Source of the DNA: Euryarchaeota archaeon TMED117
Lineage (GTDB): Archaea > Thermoplasmatota > Poseidoniia > Poseidoniales > Poseidoniaceae
Direction: 5' to 3'
DNA length: 5,648 nt
NCBI GenBank assembly: GCA_002171315.2
Contig: NHFS02000076.1
Span: forward strand, 7,619-13,266
Shown here in pieces: positions 1 through 5,648 of this stretch. Each line of letters opens with the position of its first letter. The first letter of the stretch is position 1. The notes beneath the pieces were generated by a model. It worked only from the letters and a program-made list of their open reading frames with translations, had not been told where the DNA came from and did not search any database. Made by a program: the position numbers and the translations under genes.

Positions 1-1568
1 CCTGAACCCACGAGGATTCCGACGGTATTGACGACATACCATTCGCTGTGAACATAGAGTAGAATCATCAAGATGATACTCACAAGCAAACCAATCATTG
101 TTGGAATGTCTTCAAAGACAATTCCTCCGCTGAGGAACATTGAGGATTCAACAACACCTGCAGTCATAGAGTAATTATCGCCGATGACAACTGTATGGAG
201 ATGCGTTGTGTCATCGACGGTGTCTTTTGGTGTATCACCGAAGGCAACTGCAACATTTTCTCCTTCAGGCACGTCGATAATTAGTCTCTGGACCATACTT
301 GATCCATACAGGAGACGTGCTTCATCTTCGGTTGTGATAAGAAGTTCAGTATATCCTGAAGCATCAATATCTGTCAATCTGACATCTCGGATTTGGTCTG
401 CGAAGTTATTGATTGAGACTTTACCTTCATCAACAACGAGAATCTCTTCAGCAGGTTGGTAATTCCAAGCAACAATATCTCCTCCTTCAGTTCCAAGAAC
501 GATGAGTTGGTCATCAGTACTTGCTTCACTCATTTTCTTATCAGCAACGTTTGAGTAACCAACGTCAACTGCTGAGAAATTTGCACTCGAGGTTGCGTTG
601 ATGAGAACCGTCGCAGGAGGGGCTGTCGAACCTACATTGGGAGGTGCGTTCACCGTTTTCTCAAGTTCCACGACACCAGCCATTTCTTTACTAACGATGA
701 GCAGATGTGTGTCATCGAGCAATTCCGCTTCAATGAGATCATCTATGACTTTCATCTCGTTTGGAAGTTGCCAGGTCGCCTGGAAAGTCATGACATTCGG
801 GGATTCCTCAAAGGTGGCAAAGCGGTGAAGTTTCTCCCCTCCATCAACAATGTAAACTGAGTCACTTGTCTCAACTGCAAGAATGCAACCAAACTGTACT
901 CGAGGGAACATATTCCCATCATTATCAAACTCAAAACACTCGTAGGTTGAGAGGAGAGTACCGTCAGTAAGTGAAAGGGTTTGAATCAATGCTCCATTGT
1001 TGATCGTAATGGTGTCTTGCCCAGTTGCGACAACAAGTTTTTCAAATTCATAACTTTGGTTTCCATGAAGTATTACCGATGTCCAAATTGGCTCATCCAT
1101 CCCAAGTTGATTCAATCGAATTGTGTTGTTGATGATTCCATTTTCATTGGTACGGATTGAATCAATGTATTGATTCATTCCAATCTCAGTCAAGTATTCA
1201 GCCTCTACGAAGTCTGTTGATTCATACTCGAAGGGTTCTACGGTATCATCAACCATGATCTGATGGGCGAGTGGTACGCTTGCATACATCAATGCAATGA
1301 AGAGAATACCCATGATTCCGTACTTGATGACCCATTCTTTCTTGTAGCGGGCGAGAGCAAGAATCGCAGCAGTGAAGATAAAAATCATCAACAATTCAAG
1401 GGCAATAAAACGTAACTGAGACGCTCCTTCAGCCCCGAACGCTTGCAATCCAGCCTTGTCGTACCATGGACGAATAAACATAGCAAGGAAGATTGTTACG
1501 ATGAACATCGAAGCCATTCCGATCATAGATGGAAGTTGGCGGCGAAAGTCTCCGTTCATGTCGCTCAT
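1..1568 (-). CDS. Presenilin/SPP-like intramembrane aspartyl protease with propeller-like insert (C-terminus beyond window)
   Basis: The frame is open from ATG at 1568 to the window edge, giving 522 residues and no stop. TM1 is about residues 13-33, TM2 about 52-74, TM3 about 80-104, TM4 about 488-508, and TM5 begins near 510. The start (PSMIGM, then AGLQAFG) and the TM4/TM5 junction (EWYVVNTVGILVGS) resemble archaeal presenilin homologues, recalled from memory as LLPLLGM, AGLVAF and EWYVIDILGVLISAG; eukaryotic SPPs have a comparable HWLANN segment. Family members cleave substrate helices within the membrane using two aspartates (YD in TM6, GxGD in TM7). Both would lie past position 1, so activity cannot be judged. 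Arg9/Arg10 and the basic TM2-TM3 loop (R74, K76, K77, K82) indicate a cytoplasmic N-terminus and an external TM3-TM4 loop. That loop is enlarged to about 380 residues. Known archaeal homologues are about 300 residues in total with a short loop here. ATG at 1559 (residue 4) is an alternative start. Another membrane protein with a similar fold is possible but less likely. Confidence 0.78.
   Translation of the reverse strand, partial: MSDMNGDFRRQLPSMIGMASMFIVTIFLAMFIRPWYDKAGLQAFGAEGASQLRFIALELLMIFIFTAAILALARYKKEWVIKYGIMGILFIALMYASVPLAHQIMVDDTVEPFEYESTDFVEAEYLTEIGMNQYIDSIRTNENGIINNTIRLNQLGMDEPIWTSVILHGNQSYEFEKLVVATGQDTITINNGALIQTLSLTDGTLLSTYECFEFDNDGNMFPRVQFGCILAVETSDSVYIVDGGEKLHRFATFEESPNVMTFQATWQLPNEMKVIDDLIEAELLDDTHLLIVSKEMAGVVELEKTVNAPPNVGSTAPPATVLINATSSANFSAVDVGYSNVADKKMSEASTDDQLIVLGTEGGDIVAWNYQPAEEILVVDEGKVSINNFADQIRDVRLTDIDASGYTELLITTEDEARLLYGSSMVQRLIIDVPEGENVAVAFGDTPKDTVDDTTHLHTVVIGDNYSMTAGVVESSMFLSGGIVFEDIPTMIGLLVSIILMILLYVHSEWYVVNTVGILVGS
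108..1256 (-). other. Extracytoplasmic beta-propeller-like domain inserted in the presenilin-like protein
   Basis: This segment covers about residues 105-487 of the membrane protease, between TM3 and TM4. It has no hydrophobic helices and consists of short alternating hydrophobic strands separated by turns, as in PQQ/WD/FG-GAP-like propellers. Examples are NGALIQTLSLTDGTLLSTYE (191-210), DTHLLIVSKEMAGVVELE (286-303) and GGDIVAWNY (362-370). LTDIDASGYTELLITT (398-413) closely resembles an FG-GAP calcium loop, with D400, D402, S404 and E408 as candidate ligands. A second acidic loop, DNDGN, is at 215-219. The segment near 304-335 is rich in Pro, Ala, Thr and Ser and may be a linker dividing the domain in two. 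The only two cysteines of the visible protein, C211 and C228, fall here, as do four Asn-X-Ser/Thr sequons (N147, N170, N324, N465). Both facts suit an external location. The propeller assignment is by eye; another beta-rich sensor fold is possible. Confidence 0.6.
1158..1177. repeat. Inverted repeat, 9-bp arms with 2-bp loop, inside the protease gene
   Basis: TGAATCAAT at 1158-1166 is followed after GT by its exact reverse complement, ATTGATTCA, at 1169-1177. It lies inside coding sequence for the start of the extracytoplasmic insert (residues MNQYIDS), so it may be a by-product of the Asn-Gln and Asp-Ser codons. A two-base loop makes a stable RNA hairpin unlikely; as DNA it would be a near-perfect two-fold symmetric site. 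No function is claimed. Confidence 0.4.
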
Positions 1569-1677
1569 GCTTCTGCCATACAAGAACTACATTTGAGCAC
1601 ATCGCTACAACCATGACTAGAATCGCCTATCGCCACACCTATGACGAGTGTACGATACGAGGAATCTGGGGGAGTGA
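1569..1677. promoter_or_regulatory. Divergent intergenic region between the intramembrane protease and folC
   Basis: This 109-bp gap separates two start codons pointing in opposite directions, so both promoters should lie in it. I looked on both strands for an archaeal TATA box (TTTAWATA-like) about 25 bases upstream of each start and saw no convincing match. The nearest candidates are weak: CTCAAATG on the minus strand about 26 bases upstream of 1568, and GTACGATA on the plus strand upstream of 1678. No tRNA, hairpin or long repeat was seen. Its role as a promoter region follows from gene orientation, not from a recognised motif. Confidence 0.45.
1668..1674 (+). promoter_or_regulatory. Possible Shine-Dalgarno sequence for folC
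   Basis: The purine run GGGGGAG ends three bases before the folC ATG. GGAG followed by TGA partly matches the anti-Shine-Dalgarno complement GGAGGTGA, but the spacing is shorter than the usual 5-9 bases, so it may not be functional and the transcript could be leaderless. The three bases between it and the ATG are an in-frame TGA, which rules out any longer folC reading frame. Confidence 0.3.
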
Positions 1678-2946
1678 ATGTCCGATATCCGACACTGGCT
1701 TGATCAGACCAAGTTTCGAGGCATGAGACTTGGACTTGACCGCGTGGATGGAGTCCACAAACACCTCGTTCAAAACTATGATTCAACCATCATTCATGTT
1801 GCAGGAAGTAACGGTAAAGGGACTGTTTGTGCATTAACAGCAACACATCTGAATCGTTTGAATCGAAGTACGGTTATGTTCACTTCACCACATCTTGTAC
1901 GTGTCGAAGAGCGGATTCGAGTTAATGGAAGACCGATCTCTGAGGAACAGTTCAACACGTACTTGTCGCTTATTCGGCAAACAGAAATCAGTTTGGATCT
2001 TGAATTGACCTTTTTTGAGGTTACATTTCTTGCTTCCTGTCTTTGTGCAAGGGACATTAATCCTGATGTCTTCATCGTAGAAACAGGACTTGGTGGACGC
2101 TTTGATGCTACACGAATCCTGCCAGCAGATGTATCTTTACTCACATCGATTGCGCTTGAACATCAAGATATTCTTGGCAGCACATTGGCTGAAATAGCCG
2201 CTGAAAAGGCAGCCATTGCTCGACCCAATAAACAGATGCTTGTTCGAGAAATACAAGATACTGAAGTTCGATCCGCAATTGAGTACGAAGCACGCTACGC
2301 AGGGCAAGAGTCTCTTGGGGAAATTCCTTCGCCTGCAAGTATAGAATGGATTAAAATCGACTCGGATTCTTCAATGAAAGAAGAAGCAATGGCGTTGGTA
2401 AAAGCAACGTTAAACCATCTTGATTTCAATATTGATTCGCTTGATGAATCCATGCTTGCTCTAAATTGGCCTGGTCGAATGCAGCACATTCAACCAATGT
2501 CTTGGGGAGGAACTCTTTTTGTGGATGCCGCCCACAATCCTAGCGGATTGAAACGAGTGATTCCTACTATCTCTGAACTCTTATCTTCACAGCAAGAATG
2601 GACCTTGGTCTTTGGTTGCACCCCTCAGGATGATTTGGAAGAATTTGCCCATCCTTTACTCGATCTCTGTAAGGAACATCCTCCTTCTCATGTTCTCCTT
2701 ACAGTACCTCAAACAGGACGGTATCCAGGTGTACCTATTTCAGAACTATCAAATCTGAATTGGACTTGTACGCAATCAGTGCTTCACACATCATCTCCAA
2801 AGGAATTGAAACCGATTCTTGAAACGAACAAACCTGAATTCACGTTGGTAATCGGTTCACTCTATCTCATCGGAGAATTGTTTGAGACATTTCACTTCTA
2901 TGGGTCAAAACATCTCGACTTGCTCCCACAAAACACTCAAAGGTAG
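1678..2946 (+). CDS. folC: Folylpolyglutamate synthase / dihydrofolate synthase (Mur ligase family)
   Basis: This 422-residue cytoplasmic enzyme should use ATP to attach glutamate to dihydropteroate and/or to extend the folate polyglutamate tail, keeping folates in the cell. Visible motifs in order: GMRLGLDRV (15-23); P-loop HVAGSNGKGT (40-49, family form usually GTNGKGS); SPHLVRVEERIRVNG (70-84); FFE (112-114); ETGLGGRFDAT (135-145); EHQDILG (161-167); EKA with K177, the position of the carbamylated lysine in the family; WPGRMQ (264-269); VDAAHNP (282-288, usually DGAHNP or DVAHNP); and GSLYLIGE (393-400). Length is normal. The start is fixed, because an in-frame TGA lies immediately before the ATG and the conserved GMRLGLDR block needs this N-terminus. 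Oddities are Arg146 where DATN is usual, and a shortened stretch between K177 and WPGR. Sequence alone does not separate the two activities. The gene probably begins an operon with the deaminase downstream. Confidence 0.93.
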   Translation: MSDIRHWLDQTKFRGMRLGLDRVDGVHKHLVQNYDSTIIHVAGSNGKGTVCALTATHLNRLNRSTVMFTSPHLVRVEERIRVNGRPISEEQFNTYLSLIRQTEISLDLELTFFEVTFLASCLCARDINPDVFIVETGLGGRFDATRILPADVSLLTSIALEHQDILGSTLAEIAAEKAAIARPNKQMLVREIQDTEVRSAIEYEARYAGQESLGEIPSPASIEWIKIDSDSSMKEEAMALVKATLNHLDFNIDSLDESMLALNWPGRMQHIQPMSWGGTLFVDAAHNPSGLKRVIPTISELLSSQQEWTLVFGCTPQDDLEEFAHPLLDLCKEHPPSHVLLTVPQTGRYPGVPISELSNLNWTCTQSVLHTSSPKELKPILETNKPEFTLVIGSLYLIGELFETFHFYGSKHLDLLPQNTQR

Positions 2947-2972
2947 GAAGAACGAGCCCTGTATGAGTCAAG

Positions 2973-3419
2973 ATGAGTGACAAGTGGGACCTTCGATTTA
3001 TTGAACTTGCACACCACATTAGTTCTTGGAGTAAAGATCCTTCAACAAAGGTTGGTTGTGTGGTTGTTGGTGCTGACCGAGAGATTCGGTCAACAGGATT
3101 CAACGGCTTTCCAAGAGGGATCGATGATTCATTAGAACGACTCCAGAACCGAGAAGAAAAATATCCTCTTATCTGTCATGCTGAGGAAAATGCCATCATG
3201 CATGCTGCCCGTATTGGCGTTTCTCTCAAAGATTGCACAGCCTATGTGACATGGCCTCCATGTACTCGGTGTGCTCGTTCATTGATTCAAGCAGGTATTG
3301 TCGAAGTTGTTTATGCAGGTGGCAGCGATATACCAGAGCGATGGGTCGAAGATTTCACACGTTCTACGAGTATGATGAAAGAAGCTGGCCTTAGACTTCG
3401 TAACGTCGACTTGGAATAA
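2973..3419 (+). CDS. Deoxycytidylate (dCMP) deaminase
   Basis: This 148-residue zinc enzyme of the cytidine deaminase fold should convert dCMP to dUMP plus ammonia, supplying thymidylate synthase. Evidence: the N-terminal block WSKDPSTKVGCVVV (19-32); the dCMP-deaminase hallmark GFNGFPRGIDD (42-52), which contacts nucleotide in this subfamily; the zinc/catalytic motif HAEENAI (69-75), with H69 as ligand and E71 as proton shuttle; and PPCTRC (95-100), with C97 and C100 completing the zinc site. Length matches small bacterial and archaeal dCMP deaminases related to ComEB. The cysteines and histidine for the second structural zinc of the phage T4 enzyme are not evident. The start is well set: ATG at 2973 has an in-frame TGA nine bases upstream. 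It follows folC by 26 bp, suggesting co-transcription and a shared link to dTMP synthesis. No clear ribosome binding site is seen. A cytosine or tRNA-adenosine deaminase is less likely given the GFNGFPRG block. Confidence 0.93.
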   Translation: MSDKWDLRFIELAHHISSWSKDPSTKVGCVVVGADREIRSTGFNGFPRGIDDSLERLQNREEKYPLICHAEENAIMHAARIGVSLKDCTAYVTWPPCTRCARSLIQAGIVEVVYAGGSDIPERWVEDFTRSTSMMKEAGLRLRNVDLE

Positions 3420-5648
3420 TCAACCCCAGAAACGTCGAGTCCTAGCATATTCGATTTCTGCATGATGTATTGATTGGAGAAGACTGTCCATGTTGCCATT
3501 GTGTCCTTTTCGAAGGATACGCTGAGCAGTCGCCTCACCAACACCTCTTGCCATTAGACAAACAATTGCATGGAATCCGTGGGTTTTGATCAAGGAAGCG
3601 TTCCGAATCATACGGTTACGATCACTTTCTTCGTCCGAAGCGACCCATCCTTCAAGCATCTTTTCAAGACCTTCCCGCGCACAGACAAGCATTTGTCCCT
3701 TGCAAACAATACAGTTCCCTGGGTCCTTGAGTTCGGGATATCGTTCAACTCTAAATCGACGAATAGCCTGACATTTTAAGCAACATAGGACTGCGCGTTC
3801 ATTCATCAATCGTAGACGTAATCTTGCGCGGACCGCCTCATTATCCCAGTTGGGAAGAAGTAAGTCGCGTTGACTTCGATCTGAAATCCCAAGAGGGCCT
3901 GTTGGCGTAACAACAATATCGAGTAGTCCCGATTGTATTCCTTGTAAGACATCTTTCGCTCCTTGAATGTCCATACGTTCGAAGTAGAGTTTACTGAGAA
4001 CTTCATCAACAACAATGGTTCCTCGATATTTACGAACCAAAGCACCTAGGTTGATTTTTCGCGGGTCAACACCATGACGTAAGATTCCAAATGTTTTCGC
4101 CACTTGTGCAAATCTCCAACGAACTTGTCGAGAGTTTGGAAGAGTAACTGCGAGTAATCCTTCGATTCCGCCGGCTGGAAGTTCATTGAGCCAATTGACA
4201 ACATCGTGCGGTTCTAAATCAGCACCTGAAAGATGAATTCGTGTTGGTTCGACCATTAAGCCCCCCCAACGCCCTGTCTTGGTTGAAGCCATTGCAAGGA
4301 GGAGATGTCCAATCGTTTCATTGATCAGCGTCCCTTGGCAGATATTGATGACAAGCGCTTCAGAACGTCGTTCGATTGTGATTGTTTGATCGTCAGGTAA
4401 TGCTTCTGTGGCATCAATATGTCTGGTGATGGCATCCGCAAGAAGCCCAAGTGCTTCACCATCCAGTGGATAATCTGCTAATGGCATCCCATCATGAGCA
4501 AGAATTCCAGCTGGGTCTATTTGGTTGAGTTCTCGAGGCTCAAGTAGATTGAAATCCTCTGCGACAAGGCGACGCAGTCGACCAATGTTTCGTGCTACTG
4601 CAGCAGGAACTGGTGGAAGTTCACCGACCCATGTCGGCGCTTCACCCTGTATTGAGACAGGAGCGACAAGAACTTCGCTTTGTTCTGGGTCAGCATCAAC
4701 AATAGTCCATGTACGTCCTGCCATGACGAATTGACGGATTCTCCCATCTTCTTCTTCTCCACTTCCATTGAGTTCAAGCACGAAGGATTCGTCGACGTTT
4801 CCAATTGTTCGACGAGTAACAACATCCCGTACACGATAGGATTGTTTGTCCGGTATCATCGAAAGGTGGCTTTCAACCCACTTTCGTGTACGACCTGCTG
4901 AGGAAAACCATCCATTCTTGAACCGTTTTGGAATTGGTAATTTCTTGGATTTATACTCTGATGGAATCTCTTCATCAGGAACATCGTATCGAGGTAATTC
5001 ATCTGGCCAATCTTCTTCCTCAGGAACCAATCCTTTTGCCTCCATATAGAGGCTCTTTGGCCAACGGTACCAAGGTCGTTCATTTACATCGACTGCATAG
5101 CGTAAAAGCCATCGATCAGAAAGAACAGCGAGGAGCGTTTCAGTATCATTTCGCTCCCAGTCTTCAAACTGTTCAGCATTTGAAAATATTTCATGAACGT
5201 CATCGATTGGTACGACCTTGAAACTATGAGCCATGAGCATGATTTGGTTTGCTGCAATACTGTAGGGGCGTTTTCTCCATTCGACATCTTCGATGTATCC
5301 CCTGTGGGAGCGATGGGCAACAACTGCAGCCTCAGCGATACCATCTGTTTCCCAAGCAAGAAGATGACCTCTACCTATTCCTCCAATTCTGTGGTCAGCG
5401 CGGCCTACTCTCTGCAACATTCTGTCTACGGAACGAGGACTTTCTAACTGGACGATTTTTTGAATCGAACCTACATCGATTCCAAGTTCAAGACTTGAGG
5501 TACAAATCAGAGCATGAAGGGAACCTGTGCGAATACTCTCTTCCATTTCTTGCCGTGTTTCTGCTGCTAAACTACCATGATGGACTCCGATATTGAGTTG
5601 TGGAGACATTGTTTGCAGACGTTGTGCAACGGTTTCCGCTGCATTACG
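3420..5648 (-). CDS. Lhr-type superfamily 2 ATP-dependent helicase, C-terminal part (N-terminus beyond window)
   Basis: The frame stays open to the right edge, so ATG at 5609 is internal. The visible 742 residues lack the first RecA domain (Walker A, DExH). The fragment starts in motif IV (RNAAE, 1-5), followed by VHHGSL (22-27), motif V TSSLELGID (50-58) and motif VI QRVGRADHR (79-87). Next come a winged-helix region (about 115-185), an acidic Pro-rich insert, and the Lhr core beta-rich domain with LSMIPDKQSYRV (262-273), AGRTWTIVD (310-318) and WVGELPPVP (340-348). A further domain holds INICQGTLINETIGHLLLA (434-452). Near the end is a Cys cluster (C622, C623, C626, C646, C649, C656), then a helix-hairpin-helix-like ARGVGEATAQRILRK (700-714). 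Lhr proteins are 3'-to-5' DNA or RNA-DNA helicases linked to repair, and the archaeal forms are about 850-950 residues. The stop codon abuts that of the convergent deaminase gene. I am sure of the family but not of the aLhr1/aLhr2 subtype. Confidence 0.93.
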   Translation of the reverse strand, partial: RNAAETVAQRLQTMSPQLNIGVHHGSLAAETRQEMEESIRTGSLHALICTSSLELGIDVGSIQKIVQLESPRSVDRMLQRVGRADHRIGGIGRGHLLAWETDGIAEAAVVAHRSHRGYIEDVEWRKRPYSIAANQIMLMAHSFKVVPIDDVHEIFSNAEQFEDWERNDTETLLAVLSDRWLLRYAVDVNERPWYRWPKSLYMEAKGLVPEEEDWPDELPRYDVPDEEIPSEYKSKKLPIPKRFKNGWFSSAGRTRKWVESHLSMIPDKQSYRVRDVVTRRTIGNVDESFVLELNGSGEEEDGRIRQFVMAGRTWTIVDADPEQSEVLVAPVSIQGEAPTWVGELPPVPAAVARNIGRLRRLVAEDFNLLEPRELNQIDPAGILAHDGMPLADYPLDGEALGLLADAITRHIDATEALPDDQTITIERRSEALVINICQGTLINETIGHLLLAMASTKTGRWGGLMVEPTRIHLSGADLEPHDVVNWLNELPAGGIEGLLAVTLPNSRQVRWRFAQVAKTFGILRHGVDPRKINLGALVRKYRGTIVVDEVLSKLYFERMDIQGAKDVLQGIQSGLLDIVVTPTGPLGISDRSQRDLLLPNWDNEAVRARLRLRLMNERAVLCCLKCQAIRRFRVERYPELKDPGNCIVCKGQMLVCAREGLEKMLEGWVASDEESDRNRMIRNASLIKTHGFHAIVCLMARGVGEATAQRILRKGHNGNMDSLLQSIHHAEIEYARTRRFWG
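3681..3785 (-). other. Cysteine cluster (probable zinc-binding motif) near the Lhr C-terminus
   Basis: Within the helicase, residues C622, C623 and C626 (a CCxxC group) and C646 and C649 (a CxxC group) are separated by about 20 mostly charged residues, with a further C656 after them. Two pairs at this spacing suit a zinc ribbon. A cysteine-rich C-terminal motif is, as I recall, a feature of one archaeal Lhr subgroup, and it may help subtype this protein. Metal binding is inferred from spacing alone. Confidence 0.6.

Noticed and set aside
184..828. Plus-strand ORFs opposite the protease gene
   Set aside because: They are Ser/Thr-rich antisense shadows of the continuous minus-strand coding frame and have no family features.
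108..1256. Propeller-like segment as a separate secreted protein fused by frameshift
   Set aside because: The frame is continuous from TM1 through TM5, both flanks match the presenilin-like family, and there is no stop, start or signal peptide at the boundaries.
1565..1786. Minus-strand ORF across the divergent region
   Set aside because: It overlaps the start of folC in antisense, has no recognisable motif, and ends within the start of the protease gene; best read as a chance frame.
3402..3438. Direct repeat AACGTCGA at 3402-3409 and 3431-3438 flanking the convergent stops
   Set aside because: Only eight bases, both copies in coding sequence, and no further similarity around them; consistent with chance and not an attachment site.
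4525..5596. Overlapping plus-strand ORFs opposite the helicase gene
   Set aside because: The minus frame carries clear Lhr motifs throughout; the plus-strand products show none.
3420..5609. ATG at 5609 as the true start of the helicase gene
   Set aside because: The same frame is open upstream to the window edge, encodes motif IV (RNAAETVAQRLQT), and a start at 5609 would remove essential RecA-domain sequence.
1..5648. Mobile element, CRISPR array, tRNA/rRNA gene, defence system or replication origin
   Set aside because: No transposase, spaced repeats, cloverleaf, terminal inverted repeats or origin-like repeats were seen; coding sequence fills all but about 135 bp.

Overview
This 5.65-kb window looks like a piece of an archaeal chromosome. 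The helicase at the right is of the archaeal Lhr type, with its C-terminal cysteine cluster. The membrane protein at the left resembles archaeal presenilin homologues (PSH, the family of the Methanoculleus enzyme with a known structure). The intergenic spaces are very short and no strong bacterial promoters or terminators are visible. The moderate AT bias, a folate-dependent (FolC) metabolism in an archaeon and compact gene packing would suit a marine planktonic euryarchaeon such as Candidatus Poseidoniales (Marine Group II). That taxonomic guess is an inference from gene content, not something the sequence proves.

Layout: four protein genes fill almost everything. (1) Positions 1-1568, minus strand: the N-terminal 522 residues of a presenilin/signal-peptide-peptidase-like intramembrane aspartyl protease, cut by the left edge before its catalytic aspartates. 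It carries a roughly 380-residue beta-propeller-like insert between transmembrane helices 3 and 4. (2) Positions 1569-1677: a 109-bp divergent intergenic region, the only non-coding stretch of any size. (3) Positions 1678-2946, plus strand: folC, folylpolyglutamate/dihydrofolate synthase. (4) Positions 2973-3419, plus strand: a dCMP deaminase, 26 bp downstream of folC and probably in the same transcript. (5) Positions 3420-5648, minus strand: the C-terminal 742 residues of an Lhr-type superfamily 2 helicase, cut by the right edge. Its stop codon directly abuts the stop codon of the deaminase.

How the genes fit together: folC and the deaminase form a small, sensible pair. One retains and activates folate cofactors and the other makes dUMP, and both feed thymidylate synthesis. 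The helicase is a stand-alone nucleic-acid-processing protein transcribed toward them. The intramembrane protease is transcribed away from them. No mobile element, CRISPR array, tRNA, rRNA or defence system is visible. The most unusual item is the large, probably extracellular propeller-like domain set into the presenilin-like membrane fold.
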